A stretch of 46,758 nucleotides of DNA from JACKCB01 sp964452775 (GTDB lineage Bacteria > Chloroflexota > Anaerolineae > Promineifilales > Promineifilaceae): positions 1-46,758 of the forward strand of contig CAYVQP010000031.1 in NCBI GenBank assembly GCA_964452775.1. Direction: 5' to 3'. This document shows positions 16,818 to 23,810 of this stretch, piece by piece. Position 1 is the first letter of the stretch; every line of letters begins with the position of its first letter. Position numbers and translations under genes: made by a program. Under the pieces are notes generated by a model, which saw only the letters and a list, made by a program, of their open reading frames with translations, was not told where the DNA came from and did not search any database.

Positions 16818-17036
16818 TTAGCCGCCGCTTCGCTTCACGGAGCGATAGGCAACGGCGCGAGTGCCTTTCCAGTTGATGCGCTTCACATGGTTGTTCATCG
16901 TTGGCGTCAATTCGGCGCGCCCTCGCGCCCGCCGGGCCTTCAGCACCTTTCGACCGCCGCGAGTCAGTTGCCGCTGACGAAAACCGTGTACGCGTAGACG
17001 GCGCCGGATTTTGGGTTGGTATGTGCGTTTCGTCAT
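16818..17036 (-). CDS. rpmH: 50S ribosomal protein L34 with C-terminal extension
   Basis: The ATG at 17036 gives MTKRTYQPKIRRRLRVHGFR, the canonical start of bacterial L34. An earlier in-frame ATG at 17054 is rejected because the ribosome site GAAGGA lies between the two. L34 is normally about 44-46 residues, ending after the RRARGR region. Here the frame runs to 72 residues, adding TMNNHVKRINWKGTRAVAYR and a short basic end. L34 sits in the large subunit near 23S rRNA domain I, and the basic extension could add an rRNA contact. It is the first gene of the rpmH-rnpA-yidD-yidC-jag group. Confidence 0.93.
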   Translation of the reverse strand: MTKRTYQPKIRRRLRVHGFRQRQLTRGGRKVLKARRARGRAELTPTMNNHVKRINWKGTRAVAYRSVKRSGG

Positions 17037-17052
17037 CTCGCTTCCTTCACTC

Positions 17053-17076
17053 AAAAAAAGAAGGGCTTGTAGCCCT
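17053..17076 (-). terminator. Terminator-like hairpin in the rpmH leader (possible attenuator)
   Basis: On the minus strand AGGGCT-ACA-AGCCCT (17076-17062) is followed by TC and seven T (17059-17053), a Rho-independent terminator pattern. It lies between the predicted rpmH promoter (17137-17165) and the rpmH start at 17036, so it may be a leader attenuator instead of, or as well as, the terminator of murA. A second hairpin, TGGGC-TTCG-GCCCA (17118-17105), precedes it and could pair alternatively with its 5' arm. Confidence 0.55.
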
Positions 17077-17136
17077 CTTCCGATAATTAGAATCTCTCAA
17101 GGCTTGGGCCGAAGCCCAGCAATTACGCAGCAACAA

Positions 17137-17165
17137 ATTATAGCGCGCCTCGCAAGGGCGGGCAA
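17137..17165 (-). promoter_or_regulatory. Predicted sigma-70 promoter of the rpmH operon
   Basis: Read on the minus strand: TTGCCC (17165-17160), a 17-base spacer and a perfect TATAAT (17142-17137). It lies between the murA stop (17207) and rpmH (17036) and would give a leader of roughly 95 bases that contains two hairpins. Confidence 0.6.
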
Positions 17166-17206
17166 ATCGTCAGAAAGCCTTCTTTGCCCGGCCCACGCGT
17201 CGCTTC

Positions 17207-18514
17207 TCATTCGCTGGAGTCATGCTGTCGTTCGATGGCGGCCCCCAGGGTACGCAGCTTGGCGTCCACTCTCTCATATCCGCGATCAATCTGCTGGATA
17301 TTGTGAATGGTGCTGGTTCCCTTGGCGCACAGGGCGGCCAACACCATGGCCATGCCGGCGCGAATGTCGGGACTCGTAACGCCCTGCGGATTGGCGTGCA
17401 GGGCCGATGGCCCCTGCACCAGGACCCTGTGCGGGTCACATAGGACAATGGAGGCGCCCATAAACTTAAGCTTATCAACAAAGAAGAAGCGGCTTTCGTA
17501 CATCCAATCATGTAGCAAGACTGAACCTCGCGCCTGCGAAGCGATGACTACCGCGATGCTCATCAGGTCCGGCGGAAAGCCGGGCCAGGGCAAGGGTTTG
17601 ACCTCCGGCATCCGGCCACCCAATGCCGCCTCAATGCACATTGGCTGATCGGCCGGTACTACAATGTCGTCGCCTTCACTATTCCAAACCACGCCAAGCC
17701 GCTTGTAAACCAGGGCGATCATTCCCAGGTCGCTGGGCGACGCACCGGTAATGCGTATTTCTCCGCCGGTCACCGCGGCAGCGCCAATCAAGCTGCCCAC
17801 CTCCATGAAGTCAGCGCCTATAGTGAACTCGCCGCCGCCCAGCCGATCCACGCCCTCAATGATCAGCCGGTTTGTGCCCACGCCCTCGATACGTGCGCCA
17901 AGGCTGATCAGGAGATTGCACAGGTCACGAACATGCGGTTCGCAAGCGGCATTGTCAATGACTGTGACCCCATGCGCCAGGACCGCAGCCATGATCGTGT
18001 TCTCGGTGGCGGTGACGCTGGCCTCGGCCTGCAAGAGATAGCCGGCGCCCTTCAGAGAGCTGGCGCTGAAGGTGAAGGTACCGTTACCGGCTTGAAGCGC
18101 ATACTCCGCACCGAGGGCGCACAACCCATTTACATGCGTGTCCAATGGGCGCCCACCAATCACATCGCCGCCGGGCAGCGGCAACCGAGCGTGACCTGTC
18201 CGCGCCAACAGCGGGCCGGAAAAGTTGAATGAGGCTCGAATCCGGCCGGCCAACTCGCCATCCAGCTCTGATTTTGAGACTGTCCGGGCGTGAATGCGCC
18301 AACTCCCCTGGTCGATCCTGGTAACCTCAACGCCCAGGTCCTGCAATATTTGTAAAGTTGTTTCCACGTCGTGAATGTCCGGCAGATTGTGCAGGACCAC
18401 AGGTTGATCGGTCAGCAAGCAGGCCGGGATCACGGCAAGGGCAGCGTTCTTGTTGCCGCTGGCCCGGACGACTCCTTGCAGCGGTCTACCCCCTTCAATA
18501 ACGAAACGGTCCAT
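17207..18514 (-). CDS. murA: UDP-N-acetylglucosamine 1-carboxyvinyltransferase, Asp-type active site
   Basis: This 435-residue cytoplasmic enzyme transfers enolpyruvate from PEP to UDP-GlcNAc, the first committed step of peptidoglycan synthesis. Conserved features include SGNKNAALAVIPACLL (Lys22, Asn23), RIRASFNFSGPLLARTGHAR and DIRAGMAMVLAAL. The catalytic loop reads LPLPGGDVIGGRPLDTH: the usual Cys (Cys115 in E. coli) is Asp117. The same Cys-to-Asp change occurs naturally in mycobacterial and chlamydial MurA and makes them insensitive to fosfomycin. The start is supported by AGGA upstream of the ATG. The downstream rpmH cluster appears to have its own promoter. Confidence 0.92.
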   Translation of the reverse strand: MDRFVIEGGRPLQGVVRASGNKNAALAVIPACLLTDQPVVLHNLPDIHDVETTLQILQDLGVEVTRIDQGSWRIHARTVSKSELDGELAGRIRASFNFSGPLLARTGHARLPLPGGDVIGGRPLDTHVNGLCALGAEYALQAGNGTFTFSASSLKGAGYLLQAEASVTATENTIMAAVLAHGVTVIDNAACEPHVRDLCNLLISLGARIEGVGTNRLIIEGVDRLGGGEFTIGADFMEVGSLIGAAAVTGGEIRITGASPSDLGMIALVYKRLGVVWNSEGDDIVVPADQPMCIEAALGGRMPEVKPLPWPGFPPDLMSIAVVIASQARGSVLLHDWMYESRFFFVDKLKFMGASIVLCDPHRVLVQGPSALHANPQGVTSPDIRAGMAMVLAALCAKGTSTIHNIQQIDRGYERVDAKLRTLGAAIERQHDSSE

Positions 18515-18633
18515 GATTAGTTCCTATTTATGTCTAACGCAAACGGCCGGTGATTGTAGCCGGTGTAAAACGCCTGTCCAACCCACGATTCCCCTACGTG
18601 CTGCAGCAGCTGGACCCGCCGGGGATCGCCGCC

Positions 18634-19245
18634 TTATAACTGGTCGTCGCCTGATAGGCAGGTGTGGAGAAGCGGCAATATCGCCCGAACAGCTCGCCCG
18701 CGGTGGCTGAGGAGGTGCTTTTCGGCAACGGGCAATTGGGCCATTGTTTGCCCTCGCTCCGGCAAGTAGAAGATCGGGTCGTAGCCGAAGCCTTCATCGC
18801 CGGCCGGCGCAAAGGCGATGTGACCCTCGCAGACGCCCATTGCCGTACCCAGCAGCGTTCCCTCGCCGGCCAGCGCCACCACACAACAAAATCGCGCACT
18901 TCGACTCCCAGCCGGTACATCCTTCATCTCCGCCAGAAGTCGGTTGTAGCGTTGTTCAGCCGTCAGTCCAGGACCGCCATAGCGCGCCGTAAGCACGCCG
19001 GGGCGACCATTCAGGGCATCAACCTCAAGTCCGGAGTCATCGGCCAGCGTCAGTAGTCCGCTTTCGCGAGCGAATGCCTCAGCCTTGAGTATGGCATTTT
19101 CCGCAAAGGTGTCGCCGATCTCCGGGACCTCCAGCTTCAGGCCGATATCGGCCAGGCTCAGCAACTTCAGCTGCGGATCGGATAGAATGTCCACAAGTTC
19201 GGCAACTTTCCCCTGATTGTGGGTGGCAATTAACAGTTCCCGCAT
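18634..19245 (-). CDS. rdgB: dITP/XTP pyrophosphatase (RdgB/HAM1 family)
   Basis: This 203-residue housecleaning enzyme hydrolyses non-canonical purine nucleotides (dITP, XTP) to monophosphates, which keeps deaminated purines out of DNA. It begins with the family signature ELLIATHNQGKVAEL. LTLADDSGLEVDALNGRPG holds the metal-binding Asp, and GFGYDPIFYLPERGQTMAQL is the C-terminal signature. GGGAGAG just before the ATG supports the start. It precedes murA by about 120 bases on the same strand and diverges from the DUF177 gene at 19469. Confidence 0.94.
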   Translation of the reverse strand: MRELLIATHNQGKVAELVDILSDPQLKLLSLADIGLKLEVPEIGDTFAENAILKAEAFARESGLLTLADDSGLEVDALNGRPGVLTARYGGPGLTAEQRYNRLLAEMKDVPAGSRSARFCCVVALAGEGTLLGTAMGVCEGHIAFAPAGDEGFGYDPIFYLPERGQTMAQLPVAEKHLLSHRGRAVRAILPLLHTCLSGDDQL

Positions 19246-19335
19246 ACATCTCTCCCGGCCTGGCCGTCAGCGCACATCCGGCACAACCTCAAGGCGCCAA
19301 TCGCACTCCCACGGTGAGTAATGGCTCACAGGCTG

Positions 19336-19363
19336 TTGACCGCCTCCGGCCTTCTGTTATACT
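19336..19363 (+). promoter_or_regulatory. Predicted promoter for the DUF177-obg-nadD operon
   Basis: TTGACC (19336-19341), a 16-base spacer and TATACT (19358-19363) lie in the divergent region between rdgB and the DUF177 gene, 106 bases before its ATG. Each hexamer matches at five of six positions. Confidence 0.5.
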
Positions 19364-19468
19364 GACTCCACCTGGGGCAGGTAATGCTCGAAAGTAGAGT
19401 AACAACAATTGAACTCCTGACCGTTTTCTTCATGGTCCCTTCACGCCCACCAACCCAGGAGACTCAAG

Positions 19469-19984
19469 ATGAGTGAAAAAAGCAAATCACGACTACGATT
19501 CAACCTGGGCTTTCTGCTGGAAAGCGACCTCGGTACTCGCCGTGAGATTGACCTGAGTTATCCGTCAGTCCGGGTGAGCGATGACGTTGAACTCCAGCCA
19601 CTGCAGGGCCGTTTCCAGGTTACCCATACATCCAAAGGCCTGTACGTCCACGGCCTGCTCGAGAGCGCTGTGAACACAGAGTGCACCCGTTGCCTGGATC
19701 CTGTCCTACTACCGATCAACTTGGAGCTGGATGACTTATATTATCATCCACCAAGTAGCGCGCCAGAAGGCGAGCTGAGCATCGGGGAAGACGGCATCCT
19801 GGACCTCTCGCCGCTGCTCCGCGAGCTTAGCCTGCTGGCCATTCCGATGCAAGTGTACTGCCGGGAAGATTGTCGAGGCATTTGTGTTGAATGCGGCCAA
19901 AACCTGAACAACGGGCAGTGTGCGTGCGATCAGCAGCAGATTGACATCCGGCTGGAAGCATTGCGCAAACTAATGGACGCGTAG
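19469..19984 (+). CDS. DUF177/YceD family protein
   Basis: This 171-residue protein belongs to the DUF177 (YceD) family, which is implicated in 23S rRNA accumulation and usually lies just before rpmF. Its two cysteine motifs are intact: ECTRCLDPV in the middle and YCREDCRGICVECGQNLNNG followed by CAC near the C-terminus, probably a zinc site. No rpmF follows here; the next gene is obg, another large-subunit ribosome assembly factor. CAGGAG sits ahead of the ATG. Confidence 0.88.
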   Translation: MSEKSKSRLRFNLGFLLESDLGTRREIDLSYPSVRVSDDVELQPLQGRFQVTHTSKGLYVHGLLESAVNTECTRCLDPVLLPINLELDDLYYHPPSSAPEGELSIGEDGILDLSPLLRELSLLAIPMQVYCREDCRGICVECGQNLNNGQCACDQQQIDIRLEALRKLMDA

Positions 19985-20025
19985 CTCCCCCGCTATTCTG
20001 ACGTTTACCCGACCTAATTTCAACC

Positions 20026-21294
20026 ATGTTTTACGACAACGCGCGTATTTACGTCCGAAGCGGCAATGGCGGCGACGGCATGATCAGCTTCCGGCGCGAG
20101 AAGTTTGTCCCATTCGGCGGGCCGGACGGCGGCGACGGCGGGCACGGCGGCGACATTATCTTCGTGGTTGATCCCAACAGTAACAGCCTGGCCAACTTTC
20201 ACCGGCAAACACACTTCGAGGCGAAGAACGGCACGCACGGCGGTCGAAAGCGCCAGACCGGGGCCAATGGTGAGAGCCTGCGCCTGATGACGCCGCCGGG
20301 AACGGTTATTCGCCATGCGGAGTCCGGCGAGATCCTGGCCGATTTGACGGAGGCCGGGCAGGAAGCGTTGGTCTTAAGCGGCGGGCGCGGCGGCCGCGGC
20401 AACGCGCGTTACGCGAACAGCGTCAACCAGGCGCCCCGATTGGCGGAGCGCGGCGAACCCGGCTCTGAATGCTGGCTTGAACTCGAACTTAAACTCATTG
20501 CCGACGTGGGCATTGCCGGTGTGCCGAACGCCGGCAAGTCTACGCTTCTGTCAGTGATTAGTGCAGCCCGGCCCAAAATTGGCGCCTATCCTTTTACGAC
20601 ATTGGCGCCAAGCCTCGGCGTAGTCGAGCTGGACGGCGGCGAGACGATGGTGGTGGCTGATATTCCCGGGCTGATAGAGGGCGCGTCCGGCGGTTCCGGA
20701 CTGGGACACGAATTTCTACGCCATGTCGAACGCACGCGCATCCTGATCCACCTGCTGGACGGCGCAGCTGCCGACCCGCTTCAAGATTGGGCGATGGTCA
20801 ATCAAGAGCTGGCCCTTTACGATGAGAAGCTAGCGCAGAAGCCGCAGTTAGTGGTGTTAAACAAGTTGGATTTGCCGGATGCCATAGCCTGGGAACCGCT
20901 GATCGCCGAGCGCATGGCAGCCGAAGGTTTCGAATATTGCGCCATTTCGGCGGTTACCGGCCAGGGGGTACGCCGGATGCTGCGCCAGGCCAAGCAGCTA
21001 CTGGACCGGACGCCCGTTCCCGAACCGGCGCGGCCCGAACCAGTCATTCGGCCGGAGGTGGATGAGGAAGCCTTTACGATTGCGCGTGAAGGGGGCGGTT
21101 GGCGAGTTCGAGGGGTGAAGATCGAGCGCATCGCGGCCATGACCTACTTCGAATTCGAGGCCACTGCCATGCGCTTCCAGGGGATTCTGGAGGGAATGGG
21201 AATCAGCCGCGCCTTGAGAGAAGCCGGCGTCCATGTTGGGGACACTGTATTCATCGGCGACGAGACATTGGAGTGGCAGGAAGATAGCGGCTGA
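20026..21294 (+). CDS. obg: GTPase Obg/CgtA
   Basis: This 422-residue essential ribosome-assembly GTPase associates with the 50S subunit. The N-terminal glycine-rich Obg fold starts DNARIYVRSGNGGDGMISF. The G domain shows GVPNAGKSTLL (G1), YPFTTLAPSLG (G2), DIPGLIEGA (G3), NKLDLPD (G4) and SAVTGQG (G5). The C-terminal OCT domain is also present (GGWRVRGVKIERIAAMTYFE). Its last 62 bases overlap the nadD frame. Together with the DUF177 gene upstream this makes a small ribosome-biogenesis operon. Confidence 0.95.
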   Translation: MFYDNARIYVRSGNGGDGMISFRREKFVPFGGPDGGDGGHGGDIIFVVDPNSNSLANFHRQTHFEAKNGTHGGRKRQTGANGESLRLMTPPGTVIRHAESGEILADLTEAGQEALVLSGGRGGRGNARYANSVNQAPRLAERGEPGSECWLELELKLIADVGIAGVPNAGKSTLLSVISAARPKIGAYPFTTLAPSLGVVELDGGETMVVADIPGLIEGASGGSGLGHEFLRHVERTRILIHLLDGAAADPLQDWAMVNQELALYDEKLAQKPQLVVLNKLDLPDAIAWEPLIAERMAAEGFEYCAISAVTGQGVRRMLRQAKQLLDRTPVPEPARPEPVIRPEVDEEAFTIAREGGGWRVRGVKIERIAAMTYFEFEATAMRFQGILEGMGISRALREAGVHVGDTVFIGDETLEWQEDSG

Positions 21295-21898
21295 GCGAGG
21301 GATTGGCATTCTGGGGGGAACCTTTGACCCTCCGCACATAGGCCACTTGATCCTGGCGCAGACCGCCCTGGATCAACTCGCTCTGGATCGTGTCCTGTTT
21401 GTTCCGGCGGGCCGGCCGCCGCACAAGAATGCCGATGGCGTCTCACCGGCAACCGATCGCCTGACGATGACCGAGCAGGCGATAGCCGGAAACAGCCGCT
21501 TTGTTGTTGATCGCATAGACACCGATCGACCCCCGCCACACTATACGGCAACCTTGCTACCCGAATACAAACAGCGATTCCCCGGGCGCACCTTGTGGCT
21601 TTTGATCGGCGGCGATTCCATGCGCGACTTCCTCTCCTGGTACAAGCCGGAGGAAGTATTGCGTTATTGCCGGCTAGCGGTACTGGCCCGCCCGGGCGTG
21701 ACCATCGAATGGGATGAGTTGACGCGGGCGCTGCCGGAGTTGATGGCGAGCGTGACGCTCCTGGATGGGCCGGAAGTTGCACTATCCGGCACCCAGATCC
21801 GGCGGTGGATTGCTGAGGGACGGTCCATGCGCTATTTGGCGCCGGACAGCGTCATCAGCTACATCATGGAGCGGGGACTGTACGCACCTACCGGCTAA
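21233..21898 (+). CDS. nadD: Nicotinate-nucleotide adenylyltransferase
   Basis: NadD transfers AMP from ATP to nicotinate mononucleotide to form deamido-NAD, a late step of NAD synthesis. The nucleotidyltransferase signature GILGGTFDPPHIGHL and the C-terminal SGTQIRRWIAEG (ISxT-type motif) are present. The protein core starts at about 21296, but no ATG, GTG or TTG lies close before it. The first in-frame candidates are the ATG at 21233 and the TTG at 21236, both inside the end of obg. The start is therefore uncertain, and the first 20 or so residues may not be conserved. The stop overlaps the convergent zinc-ribbon gene by four bases. Confidence 0.88.
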   Translation: MLGTLYSSATRHWSGRKIAAERGIGILGGTFDPPHIGHLILAQTALDQLALDRVLFVPAGRPPHKNADGVSPATDRLTMTEQAIAGNSRFVVDRIDTDRPPPHYTATLLPEYKQRFPGRTLWLLIGGDSMRDFLSWYKPEEVLRYCRLAVLARPGVTIEWDELTRALPELMASVTLLDGPEVALSGTQIRRWIAEGRSMRYLAPDSVISYIMERGLYAPTG

Positions 21899-22101
21899 CC
21901 TTCCGGTTCAGCGTCTGTCACTTCCGGTAGGGGGACGAAACGGCGCATCTGGCTCGTCGAGACTTTTATCTGTTTGCGGCAATTAATGCACTCAACGCTC
22001 ACAGATTTGTGATGCTTTTCGGTTGCCTCAGCCAGAGCCTGGGTCATAAACTCGCGACTCAAGTTGAATGTATGCCCACAATACGAGCAGCGAACGTTCA
22101 T
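21895..22101 (-). CDS. Small zinc-ribbon protein
   Basis: This 68-residue protein has the ATG at 22101 preceded by GGAGG with a five-base spacer, which decides the start against an upstream TTG. It contains CSYCGHTF near the N-terminus and CINCRKQIKV about 30 residues later, a two-CxxC zinc ribbon of the kind found in small nucleic-acid-binding or regulatory proteins. The acidic C-terminus (EVTDAEPEG) is probably disordered. It converges on nadD with a four-base overlap. I cannot assign a function. Confidence 0.75.
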   Translation of the reverse strand: MNVRCSYCGHTFNLSREFMTQALAEATEKHHKSVSVECINCRKQIKVSTSQMRRFVPLPEVTDAEPEG

Positions 22102-22221
22102 GCGAACCTCCAATATGTAACTTGATTGTAATTGTAATTAGCAGGATAATCCAGTTAAGTTAACGTCGCGTAAGATCCGGCCTTCGATAAGGTCCGCAGC
22201 GCCGCTTGCTGAGATTATCGT

Positions 22222-22250
22222 TTGACACTACACCTCCACTTCTTTACAAT
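22222..22250 (+). promoter_or_regulatory. Strong predicted promoter with near-leaderless start
   Basis: A perfect TTGACA (22222-22227), a 17-base spacer and TACAAT (22245-22250). The expected start of transcription, about seven bases downstream, would be only around five bases before the ATG at 22262, too little room for a Shine-Dalgarno site. Confidence 0.65.
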
Positions 22251-22261
22251 GCCGCTCTGCT

Positions 22262-22636
22262 ATGCGCCGTGGCAAACTTATCCTGATAATCATCCTGTTG
22301 CTTGGCCTTGTCATCGTGAGCGCACTAGTGCTCCGTTGGCAACCGCAATTGTTAACCAGCCTGACCCGGACTGACCTGGTAATTCGCTGGACTACCGAGA
22401 GCGAACTGGATATTGCCGGGTTCAATTTGTACCGTTCAGACACACCCGACGGAGAGTTCGTCAAGATAAATGTCGAACTCATTCCACCGGCCCCGGATCC
22501 CTTTGTCGGCGGCGAACACAAGTTTGTGGACGAGAACGTCATACGCGGCCGCACCTATTATTACCAGTTGGAATCAGTAAGCCGGCATGGTGGGACGACT
22601 ATTCAAGGTCCATTTGCCATCCCGGCGGATGGCTGA
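22262..22636 (+). CDS. Membrane-anchored FnIII-like small protein
   Basis: This 124-residue protein has an N-terminal membrane anchor or uncleaved signal (LILIIILLLGLVIVSALVL) followed by one FnIII-like beta-sandwich. The characteristic strand is IRWTTESELDIAGFNLYRSD, and the end is RTYYYQLESVSRHGG. The same domain occurs in the protein encoded at 29337 (LHWETESEVDTLGFNIWRG). Such domains are common on exported proteins of Chloroflexota and mediate protein contacts. It lies just ahead of the RiPP-like operon but has its own predicted promoter. The molecular role is unknown. Confidence 0.65.
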   Translation: MRRGKLILIIILLLGLVIVSALVLRWQPQLLTSLTRTDLVIRWTTESELDIAGFNLYRSDTPDGEFVKINVELIPPAPDPFVGGEHKFVDENVIRGRTYYYQLESVSRHGGTTIQGPFAIPADG

Positions 22637-22641
22637 CACCT

Positions 22642-22670
22642 TTGACCGACCGATCGTACTATGGTAGTAT
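22642..22670 (+). promoter_or_regulatory. Predicted promoter of the RiPP-like operon
   Basis: TTGACC (22642-22647), exactly 17 bases, then TAGTAT (22665-22670). It lies between the stop of the FnIII-like gene (22636) and the TTG start at 22701 and would drive the kinase-PqqD-radical SAM genes. Confidence 0.55.
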
Positions 22671-22700
22671 GGCGACAGCCGACTGCCCGCAGAGGAACTC

Positions 22701-23567
22701 TTGAACTATTCACCTGAAAACCTGCACGTCATAAAACTTGACATTGCAGACTACGCAATCGTGCTGCAGACGAAAAGCGAAGCAATGGCGGAGCGCCTGC
22801 GCAGTAGATATGTTGACTTTCTGGCCGACGAAGGAGATCCCGTAGCCACCATCACGCTTAACGTGATCCCCGGCGCTGAGTTTTTGGAGCTGATCCCCGG
22901 ACCCTGGATAATTGAATCCGCCTATTCGGACAGCGGGCTCACCTACCGCTCTTACCTTGAGCAAGGTGCGGTGGATTGGACCACCCGGCAGGGTTACCTG
23001 GACATGCACCCCGAGGCGCACATAGAGAACTTCTTGCGCGTGGTATATGCTTGGCTCTGTCTGCAGGACGGCGGATTATTGTTGCATGCTGCCGGCCTGA
23101 TTCGTGATGATGCCGGCTATGTCTTTTTTGGTCCGAGCGGCGCCGGAAAAACCACCACCACGCGCCTCTCAGCGGATCAATCCGAGATTTTGAGCGATGA
23201 CCTGGTGATACTGCGCTGCACCGGCGACGAGTGCATTCTTCACGGCGTACCCTTCAAGGGAGATTACTCCGATGCCCCTCGCGCCAATCAGAGAGCGCCT
23301 TTGAAAGCGATTTTCCGCCTCAAACAGGACTCCGCTCATTATCTGGAACCGCTGCCGCACGTCACCGCGGTGGCAGAACTGGTTGCTTCTTCACCTTTTA
23401 TCGTCAGGGACCTGGGTCTCAGTCAGAAGCTCATTTCTGTTTGCCAGCACATTGCGAAGACTGTCCCGGTGCAGCTCATGCACTTCAGACGAGACAATGG
23501 CTTCTGGAGAGTAATTGATGAACACTACCAAGATCTACCCGAAACCGCACCCGCAAACAGCTGGTAG
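22701..23567 (+). CDS. HprK-like P-loop kinase of the RiPP-like operon
   Basis: This 288-residue protein starts at a TTG with AGAGGA upstream. It has a Walker A motif, GPSGAGKTTTTR (144-155), followed by ILSDDLVILR (164-172), matching the HPr kinase/phosphorylase and PEP-carboxykinase-like fold. It lacks the HPr-kinase N-terminal domain, so it is unlikely to act on HPr. HprK-like kinases of this size occur in lasso-peptide and other RiPP gene clusters, where some phosphorylate the precursor. Here it overlaps the PqqD gene by 50 bases and precedes a radical SAM enzyme, so modification or ATP-dependent handling of the peptide is a fair inference. A relative is encoded at 41337. Confidence 0.8.
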   Translation: MNYSPENLHVIKLDIADYAIVLQTKSEAMAERLRSRYVDFLADEGDPVATITLNVIPGAEFLELIPGPWIIESAYSDSGLTYRSYLEQGAVDWTTRQGYLDMHPEAHIENFLRVVYAWLCLQDGGLLLHAAGLIRDDAGYVFFGPSGAGKTTTTRLSADQSEILSDDLVILRCTGDECILHGVPFKGDYSDAPRANQRAPLKAIFRLKQDSAHYLEPLPHVTAVAELVASSPFIVRDLGLSQKLISVCQHIAKTVPVQLMHFRRDNGFWRVIDEHYQDLPETAPANSW

Positions 23568-23799
23568 GGTCGTGGACGGCGAAGCCGTTTTGATCCTGGC
23601 GGATGCCAGTGAAATCAACGTCCTCAATCGCGTGGGATCGCTCATTTTTGAGTTATCGGACGGCACACACTCGGTCAGCGAAATTGCCGACGAGATCGCC
23701 CGGCAGTTTGACATCTCGCGCGAGCAAGCGGAATCCGATGCGCTGGTATTCCTCGCGGAACTTGAGAAACAAAGAGTTCTGCTACTTGAGCAACGGTGA
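23518..23799 (+). CDS. PqqD family peptide chaperone (RRE)
   Basis: This 93-residue PqqD-type protein is the RiPP recognition element that binds leader peptides and presents them to a radical SAM partner. GGAGA at 23506-23510 places the start at the ATG at 23518; a TTG three bases earlier is too close. The family's winged-helix pattern is visible in INVLNRVGSLIFELSDGTHS, then VSEIADEIARQFDISREQ and VFLAELEKQRVLLL. It begins inside the kinase gene and ends 11 bases before the radical SAM gene, so the three are translationally linked. Confidence 0.88.
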   Translation: MNTTKIYPKPHPQTAGRVVDGEAVLILADASEINVLNRVGSLIFELSDGTHSVSEIADEIARQFDISREQAESDALVFLAELEKQRVLLLEQR

Positions 23800-23810
23800 G
23801 AGGTTAATGC

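Noticed and set aside
16818..18514. dnaA or oriC expected next to rpmH
   Set aside because: Upstream of rpmH lies murA. No DnaA gene and no cluster of TTATCCACA-type boxes was seen, so I do not call an origin.
19985..20025. rpmF (L32) expected after the DUF177 gene
   Set aside because: Only 41 bases separate it from obg; no L32 frame exists here.
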